From NCBI RefSeq assembly GCF_005116665.1, contig NZ_SWCJ01000002.1, forward strand, positions 372,001-436,000: a stretch of DNA of 64,000 bases. The letters run 5' to 3'. The notes below the pieces were generated by a model, which ran no database searches, was not told the origin of the DNA, and saw only the letters and a list, made by a program, of their open reading frames with translations. Positions 27,269 through 36,218 of this stretch are shown in pieces; positions within the stretch are counted from its first letter, which is position 1, and each line of letters opens with the position of its first letter. The position numbers and the translations under genes are program-made. This DNA is from Ferrimonas aestuarii. Lineage in GTDB: Bacteria > Pseudomonadota > Gammaproteobacteria > Enterobacterales > Shewanellaceae.

Positions 27269-27826
27269 ATGAAAAAGATCATAACTACTGCGGTTGCTGG
27301 TTTGCTACTTTCTACCGCCGCTCACGCTGCTGAGCCACAGTTTTTCATCGGTGCCGGCGTTGCTTGGCAAGAAGATCAAATTGATGGTGGCGTAAACAAA
27401 GACAGCCAAAGTGAAGCTTGGCAGGGCCGCTTCGGTGTGATTTTGAATGACAACCACAGATTCAGCGGCACCTACAGCTACAAAGAAGACGATTTCAGCG
27501 CCGCTGGTGACGACTTCAAGCTGTATCAGAACCTGTTTCTAGCCTCATACGATTACATGCACGCCATTGATGATGCAGGTAAGTTCAACCTGTTTGCGGG
27601 TCTGTCCGCCGGCGTGGTTAACAACAAATTTGATGGCAATGCCAACTCCGACTTCGTATGGGGTGGCCAAGTTGGCGCAGAGTACCGCATCACCCAGAAA
27701 TGGAGCACCGAGCTGGGCTACCGTTACCTAGATCAAGACTACGATGAGCCAGGACATCGCATTGGCGGTCAGTACCAGTTGGATACCAGCCACCAATTTT
27801 ACCTGTCGGTAGACTACCGCTTCTAA
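27269..27826 (+). CDS. Outer-membrane beta-barrel protein
   Basis: A 185-residue protein with a signal peptide (MKKIITTAVAGLLLSTAAHA, cleavage at about 20) and an eight-stranded small barrel of the OmpA/OmpW-like type, shown by alternating hydrophobic/polar strands (QFFIGAGVAW, FNLFAGLSAGVV, WSTELGYRYLD). It ends in the terminal aromatic signal SVDYRF for BAM insertion. The ATG at 27269 has GAGGA upstream. The function (porin, adhesin or structural) is not predictable. Confidence 0.82.
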   Translation: MKKIITTAVAGLLLSTAAHAAEPQFFIGAGVAWQEDQIDGGVNKDSQSEAWQGRFGVILNDNHRFSGTYSYKEDDFSAAGDDFKLYQNLFLASYDYMHAIDDAGKFNLFAGLSAGVVNNKFDGNANSDFVWGGQVGAEYRITQKWSTELGYRYLDQDYDEPGHRIGGQYQLDTSHQFYLSVDYRF

Positions 27827-27884
27827 GCGCCCACCTTAAGCGCGCCAACGATTGTGTCTGTAAATGGCAATTATTATCCACACT

Positions 27885-28066
27885 AATAGTCCGCCATATT
27901 ACCAATCAAATTAAGTAGATGGTCTATCTATTGCAACGGCGAAATCGGTTCAATTAGGACGCGAGACGCCATTGTTAGTGGCCCTAACTATCAGTCTCGC
28001 AGCGAAGAGTGAGACGATTTAAACAAGCAATAGTGATCAGATATCTATTCTGGTTGGTATCAAATC
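27885..28066 (+). ncRNA. Candidate structured RNA or long 3' UTR
   Basis: No gene lies in the ~240 bases after the barrel protein, yet the stretch ends in a very strong terminator (28067-28094) and contains a nested hairpin: GCGAGAC (27961-27967) pairs with GTCTCGC (27994-28000), with GTTAG / CTAAC inside. A weak promoter-like TTGTGT...TATTAT lies around 27853-27880. It could be a small RNA of about 200 nt or a processed 3' UTR. The 5' end is a guess. Confidence 0.35.
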
Positions 28067-28094
28067 AAGGGACAGCCTAGGCTGTCCCTTTTTT
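28067..28094 (+). terminator. Strong Rho-independent terminator
   Basis: AAGGGACAGCC / GGCTGTCCCTT is a perfect eleven-base stem with a two-base loop, followed by a T-run. It is oriented for plus-strand transcripts and lies 240 bases after the nearest plus-strand gene. Confidence 0.9.
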
Positions 28095-28138
28095 ACTATG
28101 GGTTTGGTGGGGCTCACCCACAACTTCATCCTGATGAG

Positions 28139-29314
28139 CTAAGCGTCTCCCGAGCTCACCAGCGTTAGGGGGGCCGCCGCCTGCTTTACCCGCTCGGCTT
28201 CCTCGGCCCGCACTCGGTGTCGATGCCCTTGCAGTTCCAACTGCATCTCGGACGCGTGTCGAATCACCCTATTGAGATTGGCGGCCATCTGATCCAGCTC
28301 GTCACCATCTTTAGTGGGTAAGCTGACAAGGTAATTACGCTGCGCTTCTAGGGCTCGCACTGCTCGATGTAATCCGGAAATTCGACCATAGAGGTCCTGA
28401 TACAACATAAAGCTTAAGCGCGCCGTCGCCATCAATAGCAACATCGAAAACACCAAGTACTGCCAGAACGACTCTAAGGTTTGGCGCCACAGGTGCGTCA
28501 GCTCCCACTCAAACCAGGTTTTCTGCAGGCTCAGGTGTTGGCTGGAAAACTGCAATCTCTGCCTCATCATATTGGCATCCGCCAGCTGCGTGGCAGTAAG
28601 GGGGGCCAGCGCCCGAATGGGCCTATCGGATCCGACGCCCACGGACTTGGGGGTTAACCGGCTCTTATACTGATCAAGATAGAGGTTAAATTCCGCCAGC
28701 AATCGCTGTTTGATCTGTGAATGTGAGGCGATGGCCAATTGGGACAAACGCTCGTGAGCTTGGCTGATGGCGACCAGCGCACTGCCACGATTGACCACGG
28801 CGTTGGCATCGACCCCACTTTGCAGGCGACCAATGAGAGCGATTAACGACGCAATGGTGCTTTGATAATGACCCAGCAACTGCGGTTGATTGACACGTTC
28901 TAGCGCCCACGCTTGCGTTAACCAAGGCAACTGCTCCAGCTTTTGGTAGAGCTCCACCAAAGGGCGATGCTGCAACTGCTGCTCGCGGGTTTGCCCACGC
29001 TCTAACGGCCCCAACCACTGGTAGAGCGCCTGATGCCACTGCTCGATACCTCGCTCGGTGGCCAACTGCTGACTTTTGCGCTCAACCGAGCTACTCTCTC
29101 CCACAATGAGCAAGGCTCGATACTTTTGCAGACTTTGCATCAACGCCACCGATTGGCTGATCAACTGCCGAAGCTCAGGGGCTTGATGACGCTCGATAAC
29201 GCTCTGGGTACGCTCGGCAAAGCCGGTCGCCACGACCAGCAGCAGTGCTGCCAGCGGCCCCCAAACCATCCAGGTAAATTTAGACTTTAATGACAACGAT
29301 TCTAGCCAATTCAT
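28139..29314 (-). CDS. Membrane protein with sensor-like region and HAMP-like segment, no output domain
   Basis: A 391-residue protein with an N-terminal transmembrane helix (about 14-33) and a long helical periplasmic region (about 35-285). The QSLQKYRALLIVGES segment resembles nitrate-sensing NIT or four-helix sensor domains. A second transmembrane helix lies near 290-305, followed by a HAMP-like linker with coiled coil (RISGLHRAVRALE) and a short Ala-rich tail. No kinase, cyclase, GGDEF or methyl-accepting output domain follows. It may be a truncated chemoreceptor or an accessory sensor. No partner gene is adjacent. Confidence 0.6.
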   Translation of the reverse strand: MNWLESLSLKSKFTWMVWGPLAALLLVVATGFAERTQSVIERHQAPELRQLISQSVALMQSLQKYRALLIVGESSSVERKSQQLATERGIEQWHQALYQWLGPLERGQTREQQLQHRPLVELYQKLEQLPWLTQAWALERVNQPQLLGHYQSTIASLIALIGRLQSGVDANAVVNRGSALVAISQAHERLSQLAIASHSQIKQRLLAEFNLYLDQYKSRLTPKSVGVGSDRPIRALAPLTATQLADANMMRQRLQFSSQHLSLQKTWFEWELTHLWRQTLESFWQYLVFSMLLLMATARLSFMLYQDLYGRISGLHRAVRALEAQRNYLVSLPTKDGDELDQMAANLNRVIRHASEMQLELQGHRHRVRAEEAERVKQAAAPLTLVSSGDA

Positions 29315-29471
29315 GCGATGCCTTATCCATAGAATTCAGAGACTTTCCCTATGCACAAAAATACAACGGTGCAATCAAAAGCGTAGACTCAAGGAAGAAA
29401 TTAGCCAGCAAAAATGGCAGCAGAGGCAAGCTTAGCCATCGGCGTTATCCCCATGGCAACCGGGGCAGCAG

Positions 29472-30116
29472 TCAATGACGGTGGGCGCAGCCGTATAGGA
29501 ACAGGCGGATATTTTGTCGATAGAGGTTTTCCAGATAGGCCTCCGTGGCTTCGGTGTCGCTTCCCTCTGGAAGGAAAAAGAACGGCATCATCACCAGCGC
29601 ATTAAAACTGTCTTTAAGCAGTACTGGGTCTAAATTAGGATCGATAAAACCTTTAGATTGAAGCGCGGTAAATATCTTAATGTGGAAGGCGTCGGTCTGT
29701 CTTAATATAGATTTATCAATGTAACTGCGTTTGGGGCCATCGTTCAGCACCAAGGTTCGATAGATAATTCCCAGTAATTGAGGGTGCTGAATATCGAGCC
29801 GAAATATGATCATAAACAGCTCTTCAACGGTATTTCGCGTCAATGAGGCTTTCGACAGTTGATTAAGCTTGTCAAAAAACGGCGCGTAGATATCTTCAAA
29901 CACCGCCGTATATAAACCGGCTTTATTATTGAAATAGTAGCTAATAAGCGCCACGTCCACGCCGGCCTCTTCCGCGATGCGACGGGTGGTTACCTCTGAA
30001 TAAGCATGCTTTAAAAACAATTCTTTAGCTACATCAAGCAAGCGCTGCTGACAGCCTAAACTCGCGGCGTGTTGCCCCGCTTGCGACTGTTTCGGTCGAC
30101 CACGATTTTGCACCAT
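29472..30116 (-). CDS. TetR/AcrR-family transcriptional regulator
   Basis: A 214-residue repressor. The N-terminal helix-turn-helix is clear: LLDVAKELFLKHAYSEVTTR, then IAEEAGVDVALISYYFNNKAGLY (residues about 26-70). The rest is an all-helical ligand-binding and dimerisation domain resembling CecR-type regulators. The basic N-terminal extension (NRGRPKQSQ) contacts DNA in many relatives. The ligand and targets are unknown; no clear operator palindrome was identified. It is a single gene between the HAMP membrane protein and the purine permease. Confidence 0.88.
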   Translation of the reverse strand: MVQNRGRPKQSQAGQHAASLGCQQRLLDVAKELFLKHAYSEVTTRRIAEEAGVDVALISYYFNNKAGLYTAVFEDIYAPFFDKLNQLSKASLTRNTVEELFMIIFRLDIQHPQLLGIIYRTLVLNDGPKRSYIDKSILRQTDAFHIKIFTALQSKGFIDPNLDPVLLKDSFNALVMMPFFFLPEGSDTEATEAYLENLYRQNIRLFLYGCAHRH

Positions 30117-30545
30117 CAGCGTGAACCACTTTTATTTCCTCTCATGGCTCATAGATATCATGTTCCCCAGTAGTGTGCAGAGCTTTATCCAGTTTTATTA
30201 ATTTAGATCAGAGTTTTTCCATACCCAGTTCAAAAGTTCGATTCATTCCACGAAGTTTCAGCAGAACGGCTTTTTTGTTGAATAATAAAGCGGGCAAAGC
30301 GAGATCCCGATCAACCCAATTCATTCACAGACCTCCATAAAATGATTTCGAACCAAAGGCTTTACCCCGATTCAGGCAAAGCGTTTCGTACCTCTTTCAG
30401 CATCGGCCTGTTGCAAGCGGTAGCAGTTCCTAGTCCATCCAAGGCGTTACTTAGGATAAGCAACACCAGATAGACCACAGCGTAACCCCAAGGACAGTGG
30501 GAGCGATTGGCGCTTAGCCATTCACAAATAATAAAAGGATTCGAG
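30117..30545. other. Intergenic region upstream of the purine permease
   Basis: About 430 bases between the divergent TetR gene and the permease contain no convincing gene. A 72-codon minus-strand frame (30362-30580) overlaps the permease start and is judged spurious. A CAAAGCGTTTCG stretch near 30375 only loosely resembles a PurR operator. No purine-riboswitch core was recognised. Confidence 0.4.
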
Positions 30546-31907
30546 ATGAACGCACCACAAACGGATACTCGTGCCGACAAGCCAACTCAGAGCTCACCGT
30601 TTTCGCAAACACTGGAGCGCCTGTTCAAACTGTCCGAACACAACACCACGGTTTCTACCGAGATCATAGCCGGTATTACCACCTTTATGACCATGGTGTA
30701 CATCGTGTTTGTTAATCCACAGATTCTCTCAGCTGCCGGCATGGACGCCAGCGGCGTCTTCGTGGTCACCTGCCTCATTAGTGCCTTTGGCTGTCTCGCC
30801 ATGGGACTCATCGCCAACCTGCCCATCGCCCTTGCCCCCGCCATGGGGCTGAATGCGTTTTTCGCGTTCTCTGTGGTTGTCGGCATGGGCGTCAGCTGGC
30901 AGGTGGGCATGGGCACCATCTTTTGGGGGGCGATTATCTTCACCATCATGTCCGCCCTTGGCATTCGTCACTGGATCTTGACCAACATCCCCAACTGTTT
31001 GCGTATTGGTATCCCAACTGGGATCGGCCTGCTTATCGCCTTAGTTGGACTGACCAACGCCGGCATCATCGTCGGCGACCCAGCCACCAAGGTGACCGTG
31101 GGCGACCTTGCTTCTCTTGAATGTGCTCTGGGCGCACTGAGCTTCTTTATCATCGTTATTCTGGCGTCAAAAGGGGTGCACTCTGCTGTGCTGGTCTCCA
31201 TTGTGGTGGTCACCACCATCGCCGCCCTACTCGGGGACGTCACCTTTACCGGCGTGGTCTCCATGCCACCGAGCATCGAGTCGACCTTTGGCCAGTTAGA
31301 CATCTGGGGCTCTTTGGATCTGGCACTGGCTGGCATCATCTTCTCCTTTGCCCTTGTCAGCCTGTTCGACAGCTCCGGTACCCTGATAGGTGTCACCCAA
31401 AAGTGTGGCATTACCGATGATCGCGGCCGCTTCCCCGGCATGAAGAAAGCGTTAATGGTGGACTCAGTAACCTCCACCGCCGGTGCGTTCATGGGCACCT
31501 CCACCGTCACCGCCTACATTGAAAGCTCCTCTGGCGTTGCCGTTGGCGGCCGCACTGGCCTGACAGCGATTGTGACTGGGCTGCTGTTTATCGCGGTGAT
31601 CTTTTTCTCCCCCCTTGCCGCCATGGTGCCCAACTACGCCGTTGCTGGCGCACTTATCTATGTGGGCATTCTGATGGCGTCTGGGCTGGCCAAAGTCAAT
31701 TGGGAAGATCTCACTGAAGCGGCACCGGCCTTCATTACCGCAGTAATGATGCCGTTCAGTTTCTCCATTACCGAAGGGATAGCCACCGGTTTTATCACCT
31801 ACTGCGTGATGAAAGCCGGCACCGGCAAATGGCGGGAAATCCACCCCGGCGTTGCCATTGTGGCGCTGCTGTTCCTTATTAAGTTCATTTTTGTAGACGG
31901 ACACTAA
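30546..31907 (+). CDS. NCS2-family purine permease (AzgA type)
   Basis: A 453-residue inner-membrane transporter with 12-14 hydrophobic helices, of the AzgA/AdeP/GhxP branch that imports adenine, guanine or hypoxanthine with protons. Family marks are TTFMTMVYIVFVNPQIL, ALAPAMGLNAFFAF, SLFDSSGTLIGVTQKCG and STVTAYIESSSGVAVGGRTG. The ATG at 30546 has AAGGA upstream; the frame from 30507 is rejected. Adenine deaminase follows 17 bases downstream, so adenine is the most likely substrate. The pair forms a salvage operon ending at the terminator near 33.72 kb. Confidence 0.92.
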   Translation: MNAPQTDTRADKPTQSSPFSQTLERLFKLSEHNTTVSTEIIAGITTFMTMVYIVFVNPQILSAAGMDASGVFVVTCLISAFGCLAMGLIANLPIALAPAMGLNAFFAFSVVVGMGVSWQVGMGTIFWGAIIFTIMSALGIRHWILTNIPNCLRIGIPTGIGLLIALVGLTNAGIIVGDPATKVTVGDLASLECALGALSFFIIVILASKGVHSAVLVSIVVVTTIAALLGDVTFTGVVSMPPSIESTFGQLDIWGSLDLALAGIIFSFALVSLFDSSGTLIGVTQKCGITDDRGRFPGMKKALMVDSVTSTAGAFMGTSTVTAYIESSSGVAVGGRTGLTAIVTGLLFIAVIFFSPLAAMVPNYAVAGALIYVGILMASGLAKVNWEDLTEAAPAFITAVMMPFSFSITEGIATGFITYCVMKAGTGKWREIHPGVAIVALLFLIKFIFVDGH

Positions 31908-31924
31908 TCGTCAGGAAGTATCAG

Positions 31925-33694
31925 ATGTCTAATCTCATGCACAAACACACCCAGCAGTTGAGCCAACCACAGCTGGCTCGAATTCTGGCCATCTTGCGCC
32001 AGCAGATCGCCGCTGAGCTCAAGCTCACCAATCTGTCACTGCTGGATCTGGTCAACGGTGAATTGATTCAAGGGGCCATTGTTATCGAAGGTGGCACCAT
32101 CGTCGCCGCTGGGCCAGAAGCCGAGCAATTGGATGCCCACCGCTGCGTGGACTGTCAGGGGCAGATTGCCGTGCCCGGCTTTATCGACGGTCACATGCAC
32201 GTGGAAACCTCCACCATGACGCCGTTTGAATTCGAGCGCACTACCTTACCTTTGGGCACCACCTCCATCATCGCCGATCCTCACGAATTGGTGAATGTGG
32301 TTGGCAAACAGGGGCTGGAGTGGTTCCTACGCTGCAGTGAAAAGATGCATCAGAACATGTTTGTGCAGGTGAGCTCCTGTGTGCCCGCCGTTGCCGATCT
32401 GGACATCAATGGCAGTGAATTTACCCTAGAGGAGATGACCGCCTACATCGAACACCCACAAGTGCTAGGGTTGGCAGAGGTAATGGACTACCCTGCCGTT
32501 CTCAATTTTGACCCCATCATGCACGGCAAACTCAGTGCCTTTTCAGGGCTCAATATCGACGGTCATTGTCCGCTGTTAAGCGGGCTGGAGCTTTCCGGTT
32601 ATGTGGCCAGTGGCATACAGAATTGCCACGAAACCACCAACTATGATGAAGGCAAAGAAAAGCTCGCCAAAGGGATGGCGGTGATCATGCGGGAGGGCTC
32701 GGTGGCCAAAAACCTCGATGCCTTGGCACCGCTCATTACCGATAAATCCGCGCCGTTATGCTTGCTGTGTACCGACGATCGCAATCCCCATGAGATTGCC
32801 AAAGAGGGTCACATCAACTTCATGGTGAAACGCCTTATCCATAAACACCAAATTGATCCGGTGCTGGCGTATCGGGTTGCCTCACTGTCGGCGGCTCAGC
32901 ACTTTGGTCTTAAACGCCTAGGCCTTATCGCTCCGGGCTACAAAGCCGACATCAACCTAGTTGGCGATCTGGCCAGCGTCGACATTCAGCGCACCCTAAT
33001 TGGAGGCAAATTTGTCGATGAGCTCAATCTCGCCGCTCAGGTTTCAGACAAGCTAACGGCGTCAAAACCGCCGCTGCAGCCAACTCTGTGTCACGATAAG
33101 GTCAGTGCTGAACAGCTGACCGTTCCCCTTGATAAGGGCCGCTATCACGTCATGGAGATTGTCAAAGATGAGCTTCTCACCAACCACCTTATCGTCAATC
33201 ACGATGGTCGTCAGTTTGAGCAGCAAGGCATCAACCTGCTGGCGGTTGTCGAGCGATATGGTAACCAGCTGCCACCGGCTCCAGGCTTAGTCAAAGGGTT
33301 TGAAATCACCCAGGGTGCCATCGCCAGCAGCGTCGGCCATGACTCCCACAACATCGTGGTCATCGGTGCCGATGCTGACAGCATGGCCTTGGCCGTGAAC
33401 CATCTGCTGGATTGTGGCGGTGGCTACTGTGTGGTCCAAGACGGTAAGATCACCGCTGATCTGATGTTGCCTCTGGGCGGGATCATGAGCTGTGAGTCAT
33501 CGGAGGTGATCACAGCGCAGATTCAGTCTCTTAAGCAGGCCGCCAAAGCCATTGGCGTGACCGTCAATGAGCCTTTTGTGCAGATGAGCTTCCTGGCATT
33601 GCCAGTGATTCCCTCCCTTAAGATCACCGTAAAAGGCTTGGTGGATGTGGAGCAGTTTAAGGTGATAGACCTTAAACTGGCCGAGCCGAGCTAA
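31925..33694 (+). CDS. ade: Adenine deaminase
   Basis: A 589-residue amidohydrolase converting adenine to hypoxanthine and ammonia for purine salvage. The metal-binding motif DGHMHVETS, the second-shell IADPHELVNVVG, INIDG-type HCPLL and the C-terminal GHDSHNIVVIGAD and LPLGGIMS segments are characteristic. The length agrees with the family (about 580-600). It sits in an operon with the AzgA-type purine permease, giving import followed by deamination. Confidence 0.95.
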   Translation: MSNLMHKHTQQLSQPQLARILAILRQQIAAELKLTNLSLLDLVNGELIQGAIVIEGGTIVAAGPEAEQLDAHRCVDCQGQIAVPGFIDGHMHVETSTMTPFEFERTTLPLGTTSIIADPHELVNVVGKQGLEWFLRCSEKMHQNMFVQVSSCVPAVADLDINGSEFTLEEMTAYIEHPQVLGLAEVMDYPAVLNFDPIMHGKLSAFSGLNIDGHCPLLSGLELSGYVASGIQNCHETTNYDEGKEKLAKGMAVIMREGSVAKNLDALAPLITDKSAPLCLLCTDDRNPHEIAKEGHINFMVKRLIHKHQIDPVLAYRVASLSAAQHFGLKRLGLIAPGYKADINLVGDLASVDIQRTLIGGKFVDELNLAAQVSDKLTASKPPLQPTLCHDKVSAEQLTVPLDKGRYHVMEIVKDELLTNHLIVNHDGRQFEQQGINLLAVVERYGNQLPPAPGLVKGFEITQGAIASSVGHDSHNIVVIGADADSMALAVNHLLDCGGGYCVVQDGKITADLMLPLGGIMSCESSEVITAQIQSLKQAAKAIGVTVNEPFVQMSFLALPVIPSLKITVKGLVDVEQFKVIDLKLAEPS

Positions 33695-33716
33695 CAACTC
33701 ACCACAGCGTAAAAAC

Positions 33717-33743
33717 AAAGGCTGCCACATTGGCAGCCTTTTA
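33717..33743. terminator. Bidirectional terminator between ade and the ABC exporter operon
   Basis: AAAGGCTGCCA / TGGCAGCCTTT around a three-base loop is followed by T-rich sequence on the plus strand and, on the minus strand, by TTTGTTTTT. It therefore serves both convergent operons. Confidence 0.85.
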
Positions 33744-33768
33744 TTTAATCCCGCTACTAGTCAGCAGC

Positions 33769-35004
33769 TTAGTCTCGTTGCAGCGCGATTATCGGGTCCA
33801 GCGCAGCGGCTTTACGAGCCGGATACCAGCCAAAACCGACGCCGATGACCATGCACACTCCCACGGACAGCAGCAGTGACATGGGAGACCAGGCCACCTG
33901 CCAATCGGCATAGCCGCCAATGATCAATGACAGCGCGATGCCAGCCACAATGCCAATCAAACCACCACAGGCGGCGATCACTAACGACTCGGTCACAAAC
34001 TGACGTGCGATGTCGCTTTTGGTGGCGCCTAGTGCCCGTAGCAGGCCGATTTCCCCCGTGCGCTCCAGCACCGTTGCCAACATGATGTTCATGATGCCAA
34101 TGCCGCCCACCAGCAGCGAGATGCCTGCCACACAGGCCATGACGATGTTGAAGATTCGCTGAGTTTGCTGATACTGAGCCAACAGATCCGCTGGCACTAC
34201 CACTTTATAGTCGAGCTCGCCACCGTGGCGACGATTAAACAAGTGATCGATGGACGCCGCGGCTAGGGGCGCTTCCACGGTGTCATCCAGCTCCAACTTA
34301 ATAAAATCCAGCTCATCTTCTAAAGGCGCAAACGCCATCTTTTTCAGGGCCGTTTTAAGGGGAATGAACACCTTGTTGCGCTCGCCTCCCAGCTTAACGC
34401 CATCGATTTTAGATTTGACCTGCTCACCATGAGACAACACCCCAACCACTTGATACCAAAGGTGGTTGACTTTAACTCGCTTGCCGATGGCATCGCCATT
34501 CGGAAACAGCGACGCCGCCGCTTCCCCTCCCAGCACCGCCAGTTGGCGATAATGGCGCTGATCATCTTCGGTAAAAAACCGCCCTTCGGCCAAACTAAAG
34601 TTGCTCAAGGAAAAATGATTCGGAGTCACCCCGGACACTTCTCCGTCGCTGCGGCCAAACTCACTGAACAGCGCATGCACCTTGACGCGTTTGGCTGCAC
34701 TCCAATCGGTCACAAACGGCAACGTCTGCTCGGCGGCACGCACGTCTCCCAAACTTAAACCAACACTGTGCTCTCGTATCGCTTTAAGGGCTTCCCCATC
34801 GGCACTGCGGGCCTCAACGACCACGTTTCTAAGCCCCATAGACTCAATCATTTTCAGCGCTTCCCGTTCGGCGCCTTCACCAATGGACAGCATGGCGATC
34901 ACCGCGCCAACACCAAACACCATTCCCAGCAGCGTTAAGCCGGTTCTAAGTTTGTGGTGCCACATCTCTCCAAGGGCTTGTTTCACATCATTAACGGCAC
35001 TCAT
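33769..35004 (-). CDS. MacB-like ABC transporter permease
   Basis: A 411-residue FtsX/MacB-type permease: one N-terminal transmembrane helix (about 18-38), a periplasmic MacB core domain, and three C-terminal helices (about 285-310, 335-365, 370-390). Marks are LGMVFGVGAVIAMLSIGEGAE, IGIMNIMLATVLERTGEIGLLRALGA and PARKAAALDPIIAL. Such permeases work mechanically with an adaptor and an outer-membrane channel rather than carrying substrate across the inner membrane. It is the last gene of the operon, overlapping the third adaptor gene by four bases. No TolC-like gene is present. Confidence 0.9.
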   Translation of the reverse strand: MSAVNDVKQALGEMWHHKLRTGLTLLGMVFGVGAVIAMLSIGEGAEREALKMIESMGLRNVVVEARSADGEALKAIREHSVGLSLGDVRAAEQTLPFVTDWSAAKRVKVHALFSEFGRSDGEVSGVTPNHFSLSNFSLAEGRFFTEDDQRHYRQLAVLGGEAAASLFPNGDAIGKRVKVNHLWYQVVGVLSHGEQVKSKIDGVKLGGERNKVFIPLKTALKKMAFAPLEDELDFIKLELDDTVEAPLAAASIDHLFNRRHGGELDYKVVVPADLLAQYQQTQRIFNIVMACVAGISLLVGGIGIMNIMLATVLERTGEIGLLRALGATKSDIARQFVTESLVIAACGGLIGIVAGIALSLIIGGYADWQVAWSPMSLLLSVGVCMVIGVGFGWYPARKAAALDPIIALQRD

Positions 35005-36218
35005 GACTGGGCTCCTTGGCCTGACGATTGCGATTTCGGCTCGGTTAATGCCACCACATCCCCCGGTTTCACGCCTTGGGTGATCACGGTGCGATTTAGG
35101 CTGCGCTCTCCAGATTCAACCCGCTGTTTTTCAAAGCGGCCGCCCCGTTTCACAAACAACCAACTTTCCCCCTCTTTTTGATACAGAGCCTGATTTGGTA
35201 CCGAGATCGCTTGGTCGATCTGATTCACAATAACCTGTCCCTGAACCTCCCGCCCCGGCATCATGTAAGAGGTATCGGTGTGAGCAAGAGTGACCGTAAA
35301 TCCAAAGTAATTCACGGGTGAGTCCTTGTCTTTGGGTACCGCCAACGCATCCACCTGAGAGACCTCGCCTTGAATAAGACGATCGGGATAGGCATCCAGA
35401 CGAACCTCTACGGGCAAGCCCACTTTTAAGCCCGCGGCTTCAGATTCCAATACATGAAATTTTGCCTTCATCTGAGTCAAATTTGGGATCTGGCCAATGG
35501 GCATGCCCGCCCAAACCATGTCGCCGGCGGCCATTGGCGCGCCGGAGTTCCAGCCTCTGCCAACAATAAATAGCCCATCCGAGGGCGCGATCACCTCCAT
35601 CGCCGTTAAGTTGGCGCTGGCCACGTCCAAGTTGTTTTGATGGCCTTGCTGTTTTAACGCGATCAACTGCTGCTCCGCTTTGGAGCGGCTGCTTTGCTCA
35701 GACTCATCCCAGTTCAGATAATCGTACTTTGCGCCCAGATACTCCTGATTGCGCATGTTATCGATCACCTCAATTCGAGAATAAACTCTGGGATCGTCAC
35801 TGAAGAATCGCTGCGCCAACTCAGACTCAGTTAAAGTAAGCGATTTATCTTGCTGCAGCTGCTGCACCACATTGCCATCTTTTTGCTGCTGCAATTGGAT
35901 GTCGATGGCCAACTTGTCGACCTCAAATCGAGCTAGGTCCGCGTCCATCTGCTGACGCTGAGGATCAAGCCGAGCGATCACCTGCCCCTGCTTAACCAAG
36001 CTGTAATTATCCGCAACCCACAACAACGACTGGGGACCGCGCAGGGAGCTTGGCACCGACACCGTGGTGGCATCCACCGCTTCCAACTCCCCTTTGGCAT
36101 AGATTCGATGCTCAAAAGGCTGCTGCTCTAGAGCAACGCTCAGCACTTGTTGGTCTGGCGCCTCACTGCATCCGGCTAATGTGGTGCAGGCCAAAAGGCT
36201 TATCATTAAGCGATTCAT
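35001..36218 (-). CDS. HlyD/RND-type periplasmic adaptor lipoprotein (third adaptor)
   Basis: A 405-residue membrane-fusion protein with a lipobox (LLACTTLAGCSEA), a biotinyl-lipoyl-like half (VKQGQVIARLDPQRQQ), a long helical hairpin with Gln-rich coiled coil, the second lipoyl half (VIAPSDGLFI) and beta-barrel domains. The C-terminal segment VSVPNQALYQKEGESWLFVKRGGRFEKQ matches the membrane-proximal domain that touches a MacB-type permease. It overlaps the neighbours by four bases on both sides, and is the adaptor gene next to the permease. Confidence 0.88.
   Translation of the reverse strand: MNRLMISLLACTTLAGCSEAPDQQVLSVALEQQPFEHRIYAKGELEAVDATTVSVPSSLRGPQSLLWVADNYSLVKQGQVIARLDPQRQQMDADLARFEVDKLAIDIQLQQQKDGNVVQQLQQDKSLTLTESELAQRFFSDDPRVYSRIEVIDNMRNQEYLGAKYDYLNWDESEQSSRSKAEQQLIALKQQGHQNNLDVASANLTAMEVIAPSDGLFIVGRGWNSGAPMAAGDMVWAGMPIGQIPNLTQMKAKFHVLESEAAGLKVGLPVEVRLDAYPDRLIQGEVSQVDALAVPKDKDSPVNYFGFTVTLAHTDTSYMMPGREVQGQVIVNQIDQAISVPNQALYQKEGESWLFVKRGGRFEKQRVESGERSLNRTVITQGVKPGDVVALTEPKSQSSGQGAQS

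Noticed and set aside
30370..30395. PurR-operator-like CAAAGCGTTTCG
   Set aside because: Half-sites are misspaced by one base relative to ACGCAAACGTTTGCGT; no other support.
30362..30580. 72-codon minus-strand frame upstream of the purine permease
   Set aside because: It overlaps the permease start and has no domain or ribosome-binding site.
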